Assembly (NCBI GenBank): GCA_011033025.1
Contig: WFMF01000053.1
Span: forward strand, 1 to 64,000
Origin: Beroe forskalii
Taxonomy: Eukaryota; Ctenophora; Nuda; Beroida; Beroidae
Direction: 5' to 3'
Length of the DNA stretch: 64,000 nucleotides
Below are positions 21,600-32,884 of the stretch, piece after piece. Numbering within the stretch: position 1 is the first letter of the stretch; each line of letters begins with the position of its first letter. Position numbers and translations under genes: made by a program. The notes under the pieces are model-generated. The model searched no databases. It saw nothing but the letters and a program-made list of their open reading frames with translations, and was not told where the DNA came from.

Positions 21600-22120
21600 T
21601 ACAGATAAGAAATACAGATACGGCAATCAACCATAGATACTAAGCAAGTACAACTGCCATTTCCAATAGGCAGTAACCTCCATTAAGTCTAGAGGTTCAT
21701 ACTATAATGTCTTTCATTGCATCATATAACTACAAGAAATAGTGAACGAGTCGAGTAAAATAGGCAATATGATAAATGTTTTAAGTTATTCATAATTAAT
21801 ATAAGCACATTCAAATGTAATGATATACTGTGGCATACAAATCAAATCAAAAATAATTATTTTATTAATATTATTAACGTTAAAGCAATATAAAACTTAT
21901 AAAAATGCTAAGTCATAACAATTTTACTAAAAGAATAGGGGATAAAAATAAAATATTAAAATAACTATGCTGATAGAAAGCTACTACTACTAAAACTGTA
22001 CAAATGATTGATTACAATAAAAAGTGTGTTATGTTTGAATACAAAGTGGAGCATTTAGTCAGTATATCAGATGATTGATTACAATAAAAAGTCTGCTGTG
22101 TTATACAAAGTGTCAGAACA
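21600..22120. other. No gene recognised
   Basis: Very AT-rich. A direct repeat of TGATTGATTACAATAAAAAG occurs near 22005 and 22070. Confidence 0.5.
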
Positions 22121-22463
22121 TCAGATATTCACGTAGTCCCTATCGAACTTGTCCAGTTGCTTAGCGATGTGGCTGGCCCTCTCCATCAGGTTTAGAATCA
22201 CATCCTCCTCACCAGACACATCCTTATCGAACTGAAACAAAGGAGAGTGGAAACTATGGAGAGTGGAACACGAAAACTTATTATGATATAGTTCAAGATC
22301 GCTTCAATAAACATTAAAAGTTTAGATACATATACCTACATTTCATCTAAAGAAAGTCATTTCCATAGTATGTAACTGTCATTACAACGAAATACCGGGC
22401 ATTTACCTGCTCAATTCGCTGCTCTAAAGCATCCAGCTCGTCTTCAACACCGCTCATAGTCAT
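22121..22463 (-). CDS. Possible two-exon small coiled-coil protein (55 aa)
   Basis: Exon 1 22463-22407 encodes MTMSGVEDELDALEQRIEQ. Exon 2 22231-22121 continues FDKDVSGEEDVILNLMERAS and KQLDKFDRDYVNI, then a stop. The junction is GT-AG in phase 0 with good sites (CAG|GTAAAT; TTTGTTTCAG). The whole protein is acidic with heptad-like Leu/Ile spacing. The product is not recognised. A loose resemblance to the N-terminus of dynactin subunit 3 (LExRI ... LDxxYVxx) is too weak to name it, and a longer gene with unseen exons is possible. An 11-bp tandem array begins 16 bp upstream of the ATG. Confidence 0.5.
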
Positions 22464-22478
22464 GCTACCTGATCCAAC

Positions 22479-22796
22479 AGTGAGGGATTAGTGAGGGATT
22501 AGTGAGGGATTAGTGAGGGATTAGCGAGATATAAGTGAGGGATTAATGAGGGGTAAGTGAGGGATTAGTGAGGGATTAGCGAGGGATTAGCGAGGGATTA
22601 GTGAGGGATTAGTGAGGGATTAGCAAGGGATTAGTGAGATATTAGCGAGGGATTAGTGAAGAATTAGCGAGGGATTAGCGAGGGATCAGTGAGAGATTAG
22701 TGAGGGATTAGCGAGAGATTAGCGAGGGATTATTGAGGGATTAGCGAGGTATTAGCGAGAGATTAGTGAGGGATTAGTGAGGGATTAGCGAGGGAT
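22479..22796. repeat. 11-bp minisatellite
   Basis: About 28 copies of AGTGAGGGATT with AGCGAGGGATT variants. It lies directly upstream of the 55-aa gene, in its presumed promoter or 5' UTR. Confidence 0.95.
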
Positions 22797-23106
22797 GCTT
22801 CACACATTATGTAACACCACTTTTATGGTCACGCTACCGAACACCAAGTTAGTAAGGGGTCCTTCATAAATATTATGCGATCTTTTGAAATTGCAATCAT
22901 AATTATTCCTAAATTGGGGATATTGGAAATGCATTTAAATACTATGACCTCGGCATAGAAGACACTAAGATCGGGTTTTGAAGCGGTAAGCCGCTCATTT
23001 CCTTACTAAACATTAAAATGTGAAAACCAGTTGAAAGCTCACAATGGCACATTGAAAATAACTTAAAAACTTAAAACCTAAAAGGGAGAATAATTCACTT
23101 TCTCCA

Positions 23107-25426
23107 CTAATCCTTCAGAGTCAAATCGTCCAACAATGAGGAAGTTTGTGTAATTCCTTTGCCCCTGTCTGATTCAGGGTTATCAGAGTATTCCCTGCTA
23201 CTCGTCAATTCAACAGTTACTTCATCAGAGGGAGCTGAAATAGGTTGCCTGTTTTCACTGTTGTCAGCACTCTGTGTAGAATGGCGAGTGTTGTCAGGAC
23301 TCTGTGTAGATTGGTGAGTGTTGTCAGCAATCTGTGTAGACTGGTGAGTGTTGTCAGCAGTCTGTGTTGTCAGCTGAGTGTTGTCAGCAGTATGTGTTGT
23401 CAGCTGAGTGTTGTCAGCAGTCTGTGTTGTCAGCTGAGTGTTGTCAGCAGTCTGTGTAGATTGGTGAGTGTTGTCAGCAGTCTGTGTTGTCAGCTGAGTG
23501 TTGTCAGGACTCTGTGTTGTCAGCTGAGTGTTGTCAGCAGGTTGCTGTTTCTTGAGAAGGCACGCATCTCGGTAGGGAGGGTTGATGGGACTTTGTACAG
23601 GGGGGTGGTAGACATACGGCACTTCACCTTCTTCTAGCGTGTAACTCTTATCTGAGTCGTAGGCACTGAAAGTACACATGGTTTAACACGGTTAATCAGG
23701 GGACGGAGCAATCATCAGAGGAAACTAATGGAACACTACAAGAGATAGAAGGCATGATTTTACAAGGAGTTTTTAGAGACCTAGGAGTGTAGAACACTGT
23801 TCAATAGCAAAGAAAGTGAGGCATTGTCAACCAATAGAAAAGACGACGATGCAGCAGTCAACCAATGGCAACGGAATGTGTCAATACCTGGCCGTCAGCC
23901 AATTACAAGTGTCAATACCTGAGGTCGCCACACGCGACGTAAGGCACCACGAATCTGTTGACTCCTTCCAAACTGTCGAAGTCGAAGTTGTAGTCTAGCT
24001 GTAGCATCGGGTTTATCATAGTGGGCTTGTAACCAGGAGGGGGGCAGTAGCCTAAGGGATCAATCAATTTACTGGTATTAGTAATGTTTACAAGAATTAA
24101 CGAGTTAATACCTGCTGTAAGATAAATGCCCCCATTCTATTCCCAACATTAATACAAACTGTTACTTATGACTTCATCTCTAGCCCCTGCAAAGGACGAA
24201 GGCTTCAATGCTCGAGTTCCTGCTTGAGCGAGGCTTGCAGCACTTAACATCTTCAAAGAACATCCTCAACTGACTGTACAGCAGAACTACGTCCTTTCCT
24301 CTGAAGATCTGGACAGATTATAGTGTTATAAGGTTATTATAGTTATCATACGAAGTAGATTTCAGACAACAACAGTGGATGTAAGAATAACAAATCCCAA
24401 GCACGTGGTCCATTGCTCACTAACGTGAGGGATGATGATATGCTCGTTACCTTAGCAACGAAGGTTCCTCCCAGTTTCAGCACGTGAGTAGTGATGTTAA
24501 GAGCAGCCAGAAGAAGTTGAGCCTGGATAAACTCGTCAATGTCATGGAGTCCTGTCACATCAGGAGCTCCATCACACACCACCAACTCAGCCTTGTCTCC
24601 TGATATTAGGAGTGAGAAGCAGTGTCTTATTAAACACTGAACAGCATATTGTAACTCAAGAGTGAAGAGATTGTAATCAGAAGCTTTAGAAAATCTTGTG
24701 ATTATCGTCGTCAGCATATTATAGCGCAATAAGCACACGTTACACAACAACAACCATTTCACTCCCACTGTAGGTTAGCAAGTAATATCCCTACCTTCAA
24801 AGTGAGCAATGATGTTCTCAGCAGTGGAGGTCTTTGTAATGTCTCCCTGAATCTGAATAACACCGGGCAGAGGGGCCATTGCCTGCAAGTCCACTGCAAC
24901 AATCTTCACATGCTCCTTGTTGTTTTGATACAGTTGTCTGCTCAATACCTAAGAAATATTGGGAAATATTCTTTATTTAATTAGCACATTTCATTTTAAT
25001 GTGAATTTCATCATAGGACAGAGCACAATTAGCAAGGAGAGAAGCATTACCATATATAGTAATATATTCCTCTTCTCCTGAAGCAAAAGAACAATTATAA
25101 CTATTCGAATCATGGCTTAATAACTTGAGGAAATTAATACCTTAAGACTTCAGGGCTTTAACTCTGTGAATCAAAGCCTTGAAGTCTTTTCTCAAGTTAT
25201 TAAGCCGTGCTGCATACTTATAATTGTTGTTAAAGAAGCAATTACTCCATCTTACCTGACTCCAGCTCCCTGGAGCAGCACACAGATCTACTGCTTTGCT
25301 GACTCCTTCGAATATGTTGAACTCCTCATTAACCTGGAGGAGTTTGAAAGCTGACCTTGCCCTCCAACCTTGCTCTTTTGCTAGTCTGTAGTAGATGTCA
25401 CGCTTGTCCTTGGAGCTCTTTCCCAT
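23107..25426 (-). CDS. FTSJ1: FTSJ1/Trm7 tRNA 2'-O-ribose methyltransferase
   Basis: Uses SAM to methylate the ribose of anticodon-loop positions 32/34 of tRNAs, with a WDR6- or THADA-type partner. Six exons: 25426-25256, 24948-24795, 24599-24451, 24308-24185, 24051-23919 and 23665-23107. They give 429 aa with all phases consistent. The catalytic tetrad is complete: K28 (SAFKLL), D118 ([11 protein letters not shown]), K158 (LGGTFVAK) and E193 (SSIEAFVLC). The SAM motif [13 protein letters not shown] is at 45-57. The family-specific C-terminus follows ([28 protein letters not shown]). Four introns are GT-AG; intron 4 is best read as GC-AG (AGGG|GCTAGA to CCTTAG). The last exon carries about ten 10-residue repeats ([10 protein letters not shown] type), making the protein about 100 residues longer than the usual 320-330. 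Confidence 0.95.
23255..23545 (-). repeat. 30-bp coding minisatellite in the FTSJ1 tail
   Basis: About ten in-frame 30-bp units encode [10 protein letters not shown], with [10 protein letters not shown] and [10 protein letters not shown] variants. The Thr/Gln-rich repeat is hydrophilic and lies beyond the catalytic domain. Confidence 0.9.
25083..25240. repeat. Hairpin (inverted repeat) in FTSJ1 intron 1
   Basis: Arms GGCTTAATAACTTGAG / CTCAAGTTATTAAGCC and GACTTCAGGGCTTT / AAAGCCTTGAAGTC surround a 13-base loop. Imperfect pairing extends outward through AGAACAATTATAA. Total length is about 160 bp. It is probably a MITE. Confidence 0.75.
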
Positions 25427-25499
25427 CAGAGAAGTTACCTGTTCAACATCCCCATACTAAAACTCAAGGTAAGGGAATCAAGATAAAGTATATTTGTCT

Positions 25500-26303
25500 C
25501 TTGTATCAATAATGTTGCATTTCTTATAATAAAAAGGTAGTAAACTTTATACAAGAATATAAATTTATTGGATGCTGTTTCAATTCAGAAACTAGATAGA
25601 CTCTGACTTTCAATGTTACAGGAGTAAATATAAATATGATAAAACATAGTCTAGATACACAATGGAAAATGGTGATATCATCCAAAAATAAGCATTTAAA
25701 TTGTTTGAGTTATGACCTGATATAAAGCTATTTGCTCATTTTTCATTTATTCATTTTTATAAAATAAAATCTTGCAGTCAAATTATACAAATCTATCATC
25801 TAGCCACATGAGAAATTTTGAATAGAAATGTAGATAATCATCACATCTAGACATTATGAAAGTGACTTAGATATATAAATGTTTGATTAGGTACTGTATT
25901 CAGTAAAAATGGTAGGTCTTCATAGTCTGATGGTAGTCACTAGTCGAACAATATCACAGATTTAGCAATCCATTGACTTTAAAGATTGACTTCATGATAT
26001 TATGAAGGATCTAAAAATCTATGTCAAGTTATTTTGACAACTCATATTTAAATATTCTGAATCAACAAGCCAAAAGCTTGCTCAAAAGTCAACAGAGAGC
26101 TACTATATTGTTGTAATCATTTCTAATCTTCCAATTTCAATTTAGTTTTTGCACTAACTGATTTACTTTGCCATCTTTATAAAGTCAGTGATAGATGATA
26201 AGGTAATTGTAAGTGATACTCAATTATTTGAATTTGATGGTCTAACTAAATCATATGCTTATTCTCAACTGATCAGCAAGGGAACATCCAACATCACCTG
26301 TAG
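25500..26303. other. No gene recognised
   Basis: AT-rich intergenic DNA between FTSJ1 and ENY2. Confidence 0.5.
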
Positions 26304-26618
26304 CTAACTATCACTGAGGAACTGGTCAGAGTTATTGTCAACAAATGTGCGAAGTCTAACAAGCAGTTCTCTCTTCACTTCATCTGGTACACTGGCTCTT
26401 GCTTTGGGAGTCAATTCCTCAATGAGTTCTTCAACATTAGCCTTAGATTTATTTTTCCTGAGAGCATCCCTGCAGAGCTGTTTCATTTCATTCCTCCATC
26501 CACATTCAATAAGCTTGACCTTAAGTAAGTCTAGAAGTTTCTCTTTTTCACCTGATGCTATTAGTGATTGATTTAGCATACTTCTAATATGCTTTTCAGA
26601 CATGTCAGATGAAGCCAT
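26304..26618 (-). CDS. ENY2: ENY2/Sus1 transcription and mRNA-export factor
   Basis: ENY2 is a small helical protein of the SAGA deubiquitinase module and the TREX-2 export complex in the nucleus. A single exon encodes 104 aa (human about 101). Conserved landmarks are MLNQSLIASGEKEKLLDLLK, KLIECGWRNEMKQLC, VEELIEELTPKARASVP and VKRELLVRLRTFV. The start at 26618 (MASSDMSEKH) matches the family length. The in-frame ATG 25 codons upstream would add unrelated residues. Being intronless, it could in principle be a retrocopy, but the frame is intact and no poly-A tail or target duplication was noticed. Confidence 0.93.
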   Translation of the reverse strand: MASSDMSEKHIRSMLNQSLIASGEKEKLLDLLKVKLIECGWRNEMKQLCRDALRKNKSKANVEELIEELTPKARASVPDEVKRELLVRLRTFVDNNSDQFLSDS

Positions 26619-26619
26619 T

Positions 26620-27057
26620 GCCCTCAAATGATATCCCTTATTATCTGAACATAAATATCCACAATAATTAAAAGCAGTATATATTTTATCCAATGGTGCT
26701 GTAAAACATATAATTGAATTGAATTGAAATTGAATAAAATAAATTCAAAGTGTTTGTGTGCCTGTAATAATTAATTAATTAATTAATTAATCTAATTGTG
26801 AGCCCAATGTACAACTGTGTTTGTGCAGTTTTTAAAGGAATTATACAACCAGGGTTTCCTTAAAACAATATATGGAACTGTCCATAAGAAGCTTTTCATA
26901 ATTCTCAAAAATTTAAGAAACCTAGCCTAGAATTTTGGAAAAGTAAAGAAACTTCATTGATATGAAATTAAGAGAAACTTGTACCCTAAAATTTTCAATT
27001 TCTTGTATGGCATGGTGGCTCAACTCAAGGGTAGTGTGCCTGTGTGACTCAAATAAA
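26620..27057. other. No gene recognised
   Basis: Contains a (TTAA)n run near 26770 and AT-rich sequence upstream of ENY2. Confidence 0.5.
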
Positions 27058-27660
27058 AATTGGTTCTAATGTTTCAATTGAAAGTATGATCAGGTCTGAT
27101 CCATGCTACATCACTATTTCATCATATCGAGAAAGTCGATTTTTTGGTCGATTTTGACCATTTTTGAAGGGTATACATCAGTGTTTTTGGCGAAATTTGG
27201 CGAATTTTTGACATATCGGTTTATCGCCAGTTTTCGGACCAAAGGATCAAGATTGCTTGAATTATGAGTGACAATGACGATTCAGACCATTTCTGGCGAT
27301 TTAACATCAAAATAACGAAAGTATCTGATTATTTTGGGGAAAACGTACTTTTCGTGCTTATACTGCCACAAATTGCATCAGAAACCGCTAAAAATTGGTT
27401 CGAATGTTTCAATTGAAAGTCTGATCCATGCTACATCACTATTTCATCATATCGAGGAATTCGATTTTTTGGTCGATTTTGACCATTTTTGAAGGGTATA
27501 CATCAGTGTTTTTGGCAAAATTTGGCGAATTTTTGATATATCGGTTTATCGTCAGTTTTCGGACGAAAGGATCAAGATTGCTTGAATTATGAGTGACAAT
27601 GACGATTCAGACCATTTCTGGCGATTTAACATCAAAATAACGAAAGTATCTGATTATTCA
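27058..27660. repeat. Tandem duplication with 335-bp period
   Basis: 27058-27340 and 27393-27659 are about 95% alike (AATTGGTTCTAATGTTTCAA ... AACGAAAGTATCTGATTATT). The first copy is followed by 50 bp of sequence not shared with the second. No coding function seen. Confidence 0.85.
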
Positions 27661-28680
27661 ATAAAACTAAATTTTTCAATAAAACTAAATTTTTATTTTC
27701 TTGGCAACTCTACAATCAACATATATAGTATAAAATATCTATATATCGTCTACTGCACCGGAATGATGAGATTGATAACATACCCTTGGCATGTTTCATT
27801 AAATGCTGGGCCAATATGTTCGATTCGTGTCGAGAGTATTCATTTAGTACAGACAGCTGGCCAACCATCACAAAATCAAAGCCTGTATTTGGGCCAAAGG
27901 ACATTCCCTGTCGTTAACTTGGACAATGACCATACCAAATCCAAACTATGGTCATCTAACCAAGTGACCAACCACAGTACGCTATGGTGGAAAATTTTAT
28001 ATTTTATTTAATGTTCACTCACTAAGATTTATTTATTGATTTTCAATTTTTCCACATTGGCCCAGTTTCCTGTTATATTACTTTATTATGAAAGGTTTAT
28101 TAAATGGTAGGTACTGTGTTCTAAATCCGGTGCTTTCCCTAAAGTATGGATAATATCTAAAAAGAAATAAATTAAATAACTAACACGAATAAATAAATAA
28201 ATACCCTTTACCTTATGCCTATTTACTAGAGACCTGGTATCACCTTTCGTTTGCAATTTCTCTTGGTTTCTTTTACAATGAAGTATTATCCATAAAATTG
28301 ATCAAGAGAGAGAGCCGATGTGGATGTGTCATTTACAAACGACACACCCACACAAAGACATACTGAGATTCAGATTATGATTTCGAATACATACTTACAT
28401 AGGTAAGGCGTAAGGGAACTCGAGAATATGACAATTCCAGTGTTAGTTAGTGCAAACTGCACATGTGATCAGATTAAAAGAGATTGAATTAATGTCCATG
28501 GTGGACACGCAGCATCCTATTTATTACCACATTATTGCATTGCCATTACTTTGAGATTTCAACAGAATTGCTTTGATTCTGGCTTTAATTACTGTGGTTG
28601 ATGCGGATAAATCCGAATTTTTGCTGATCCTGGAATCACAATCCCACTTGTATGAGTAATTGGCTTTTCAAAACTTGAGA
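27661..28680. other. No gene recognised
   Basis: Open frames here show no recognisable domain. The end of the minus-strand LINE begins near 28680. Confidence 0.4.
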
Positions 28681-31354
28681 CACTAATTCATTCCATAGTT
28701 TACTAGCACTGAACACAAAGCTTTGTTTGGATATTTTAAGCGAGGCTTTTTGGTAGGAGTAGTAACATGTTACTTGAATGCTTACTTAAAAGCAAAAAGT
28801 TCGTTCACTGCTATTGGAGAGTTGAATTTGAGTATCTTGAAAATTTCTAAAAAGCAGAAGTATTTATAAAGATTTTCAAACTTAAAAACCATTGTTATTA
28901 AAAATTGGTTTAGTATGTTCTAGAATATAGTTTTTAGGGGCATTGTGTTCAGTGAAGGTTCGGGCCCTTGCACAAGTTAGATAGTATTCTGCATGATCGA
29001 ATGTCAATTCTTTCCCAAAAAGTAATCTGACACATCTTTTTTTGAAGTGCAAAGTTTTTAGAGAGTCTGTAGTCAGGCACCCCACCCCATACTGAAATAC
29101 AATATGTTAGGTGTGGTAGAAAAAAGTGAATTATAAAGCTTCATGTAATGATCTACAGGAATAAACTTCTTGATTCTTTTTAATCATAACAATACTAAGG
29201 GTTAACTTTTTCGATAAATATTGGATATGGGATTCCCATTTCAGTTTTCATCAATTATAATTCCTAAGAACTTGACTTCTGAAACTCTTTTTAAGTTTTT
29301 TTACCACACAAGTACAAACTGAGTAGCATATCAAAGGTAATATTTGTTCGAGCACAAGCAAGTCTTTGTTCATTAGAATGCTCAGGTCTGAAATACATAA
29401 AGCAGCTCTTATCTACATTAATATGAAGTTGATTTGCAAACATATAATCGTATACTCTGTCAAGAATTGCTTGTGCTTTTTCGTAAACTTCAGCTTCAGA
29501 TATACCAGAGACAAAAATATTTGTATCATCAGCATACAACACGAATTTACCATCTCCTGAAGAGTTTACAATGTCGTTTACATAAATTAAGAATAACAGT
29601 GGGCCCAAGACAGAACCTTGAGGCACTCCAAACTCTTACATTACATTCTTCAGAAATTTCTGTTTGGAATTTTGTGGTCTGGACCCTACCAGAAAGATAA
29701 CTTCTAATTAGTTCCAAGCTGGTGCCCTGATACCATAAAAATCGAGTTTTTTGAATAAGTTTGTCATGTGATATTGTATCAAAGGCTTTGCTTAGTCTAT
29801 AAATATACCAATAACATGACGTTTCTTTCAATTTGTTCGAGAATCTGCTTTACTGAGTAATTCACTGCATGGCTAGTAGAATGATTTTCCTAAATCCGTA
29901 TTGATTCTCATAAATAGTGTTGTTGGGCTGAGAAAAGCTGTATAGACGGTTATATATGAGTTTCTCTAAAATTTTCCCAAATAATGGCAATGTAGAGACT
30001 GGTCTGTAGTTATCAAGGAATCTTGAGTCACCTTTTAAATACTGGAGTGACGGGTTCCTTCTTTAGTATGCTAGGAAAATTCCATGATTGAGAAAAACTA
30101 AAGAACTTGTGCAGGGGTCTAGCAGTATACGAGATGTCTTTTTGATAAGTGAGATTGGGATATCACTGGCCTTCCATTCTCGAGTTCCCCTTTATAATAT
30201 CACTCAACTCATCTCTAGTGCAGGGGTACATGGAAAAACTTTTACATGATCTCTCTCGGATCTAGAAATTTATGAATTTATTCATAATGCAATATTGGGC
30301 ATCTGAAAGAATCAGAGAGAGTATACTTTAGTATTTAAATTTCGAGCAATAGAGAGGAGAAAAATATATTAAACTCTTTAGCAATCACACGCCTATCTTG
30401 AACGATCTGGCCGTTAATAACAAATGATGCTTTTATGTTTGTTTTGACTTTCCTCAGGTTCATTTATGAGTTTCCATGTTTTCATGTCCCCTGCACCTCT
30501 CAAATTTTTTTAGAATAAAGTTCCGTTTGGCAAGCTTAATAACTGTAGCTCAAATCTAAAATTCTTATATCACTTAGACATAGTGCCTCATCACCCATTT
30601 TGTCCCCAGAGGTGCACGACTTCTTCCAAAATTCTGGTAAAAATATACTTTCCGTTGAACAGAGGCTATGATACCGTTAAGTCCATGGTTAAAAACCTGT
30701 TCCTTTTCAATTTTTTAACAAAAGTCTCGTCTACGAGAAAGTTCTCATCAATTTTGTTATGCAAAAATACCATGAAGTCATTGAAGCTTTCTTCATGATA
30801 ATCATAACCAGGTCGATGGTTAGTTAATTCTTTTTCAATATCACTCATGAATTTATCAATGTTGGTTTCACAGAAGTCAAATTTGGGAGGTTTCTGTTCG
30901 ACCTTTTCCTTACCTCCACCATCACATTCGAAAATTTCAAAGATTGGGAAATGATGAGATACTTGCGATCCGAGAACTCCAGAAATCAACAGTTTCTCAG
31001 TAGAATTAATCAAAATGTTATCAATCAATGAGGCCTTGTAGCCTGGTCGTTCGTGAGTTGCTAATGATATGACAGGAATAAAATTTTTTCAAATATGATT
31101 TGCTCAAATTCAGTACTGCCATTCGACAGGAGGTCGACATTAAAATCACCAGAAACATGTACATTTTGATCCGGCAGTTTATTCAGCAGAACTTCAAGTT
31201 CTTCATTAAATTTGGCCTCATTACCGCTAGGAGGACGATATATTACTCCTATAGTTTGTGGGACATCTGTACTGTAACTTCTATGAAGAGTGATTCCAGA
31301 TTGAGAACAGTTACAAAACTGCTCAATCTTACGAAACTGAAATTCGTTTGCCCC
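28680..31354 (-). pseudogene. Broken CR1/jockey-like LINE, copy 1
   Basis: Read right to left, the order of LINE ORF2 is kept in separate frames. Endonuclease at 31354-31061 has TIGVIYRPPSG and VHVSGDFNVDLL. The linker is at 31028-30666. Reverse transcriptase at 29831-29291 has KAFDTISHDKL, MPQGSVLGPLLFLIYVNDI and the catalytic LYADDTNIF. The C-terminal domain at 29085-28882 has LKTLHFKKRCVRLLFG. Several frameshifts and stops separate the pieces, so it is inactive. The 5' end starts within the endonuclease and is fused to the coding region of the 18-residue-repeat paralogue at about 31353, so it is a 5'-truncated insertion. Confidence 0.85.
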
Positions 31355-32622
31355 CACAACTGATCCAATTCTAATTCAATGGATCTATTCTCAGCCTCCG
31401 AATATTGAGACATCTTCAAATACTTATTAAACTGATCTTTTTTTGAAGTGTCCCACAACTGATTCAAATCAAATTCAATAGACAGGTTTTCAGCCTCCGA
31501 ATATTGGGACCTCTTCAAATGCCCCCGAATTTGACGACGTTTGGAGTTTTTTACTGCTTCATTGAACTTTTTACCGGCTTTGACGGTTTCCTGACAAGGT
31601 TCTTGCAATCTTGGCGTGGAGTTCTTAAGAAGCTGCTCATTGAATGAGTCTGCCAAAGTACTGGTGCTGCAAGAATTGGTAGAATGGTTTGAAGAGGACG
31701 ACAGTTTCCTAGAATCTGCAGTGCATGGTTTAGGGGGTTCCATAGAGCACGGAGGTTGTACAGGCAGTTCATTTGAGGATGAGGGTTGTGAAGACAGTCT
31801 ATTCGAGGATGAGGGTTGTGAAGACAGTCTATTCAAGGATGAGGGTTGTGAAGACAGTCTATTTGAGGATGAGGGTTGTGAAGACAGTCTATTCAAGGAT
31901 GAGGGTTGTATTGAATCTGCCGTGGGATTTACAGGGTTCTCACTTATGGGTGAGGCCTGTGCACTAGGATTGTCAGGAGGTTCCATAGTTTGGGTTCCTG
32001 GAACAGTCACGTAAGAATCCTGACTGGAGTTGCTTTCAGTGCACTCTCTGCTCGCACCCCCACTCTCAGTACGTTTCCGCTTACCCCTCAGTTCTCCCCT
32101 CTCGTCCTCTGGTGAGGGGCTAGCTGACCACTTGCTCCCCCTCAGTTCTCCCCTCTCATCCTCTGGTGAGGGGCTGGCTGACCACTTGCTCCCACTCAGT
32201 TCTCCCCTCTCGTCCTCTGGTGAGGGTCTGGCTGACCACTTGCTCCCACTCAGTTCTCCCCTCTCGTCCTCTGGTGAGGGGCGCTGACCTTGTTCCCACC
32301 AAGTTCCCCTCCTGATCTGGTGGGGGCTAGCTGACCGCTTGTTCCCACTAAGTTCTCCCCTCTCATCCTCTGGTGAGGGGCTTGCTGACCGCTTGTTCCC
32401 ACTAAGCTCTCCCCTCTCATCCTCTGGTGAGGGGCTTGCTGACCACTTGCTCCCACTCAGTTCTCCCCTCTCGTCCTCTGGTGAGGGGCTAGCTGACCAC
32501 TTGTTCTCACTCAGTTCTCCCCTCTCGTCCTCTGGTGAGGGGCTAGCTGACCGCTTGCTCCCACTCAATTCTCCCCTCTCGTCCTCTGATGAGGCTCTAG
32601 CTGACCGCTTGTTCCCACTCAT
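31354..32622 (-). pseudogene. Paralogue A of the 258-aa gene, repeat-expanded and truncated by a LINE
   Basis: The start at 32622 (MSGNKRSARASSEDERGEL) leads into about ten 18-residue units (SGSKRSASPSPEDERGEL type, 54-bp DNA unit), one of them damaged. Then follow KRKRTESGG, a Ser/Pro region, five 10-residue units (SSQPSSSNRL type, 30-bp DNA unit at about 31765-31910), KAGKKFNEAVK and a duplicated SIEFDLNQLWDTS / SIELELDQLW end. At DQLW the frame passes into LINE endonuclease sequence, replacing the C-terminus seen in the 20785-21561 gene. The N-terminal 38 residues of that gene are also missing. Function unknown; a fusion transcript is possible but unproven. Confidence 0.65.
32090..32615. 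repeat. 54-bp coding minisatellite, array in paralogue A
   Basis: About ten 54-bp units (CTCCCACTCAGTTCTCCCCT, CTCTGGTGAGGGGCTAGCTG), reading as 18-residue units on the minus strand. One unit near 32290 has deletions. Confidence 0.95.
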
Positions 32623-32884
32623 GGATAAACGAACACATACATAATAACGAAATTATTGAAGAGGAATTTTATAAAATTTGGCGAAGTGATAGAATCAAGA
32701 TAGAAGAAAAGCATAACAAGGTGGGGGCGGAGGCGTTTTTTATTTTGCTAAACAAGACTTGATATCAAAAACTAACAGTAAGTGTCAAAAACCAGATGGA
32801 TTACCTGTCCTTTCGATTGAGATCAAATTTAATGATTCTTCCAAATTATGTTAGTACATTTTATAGATACGACTACCTAAAAGG

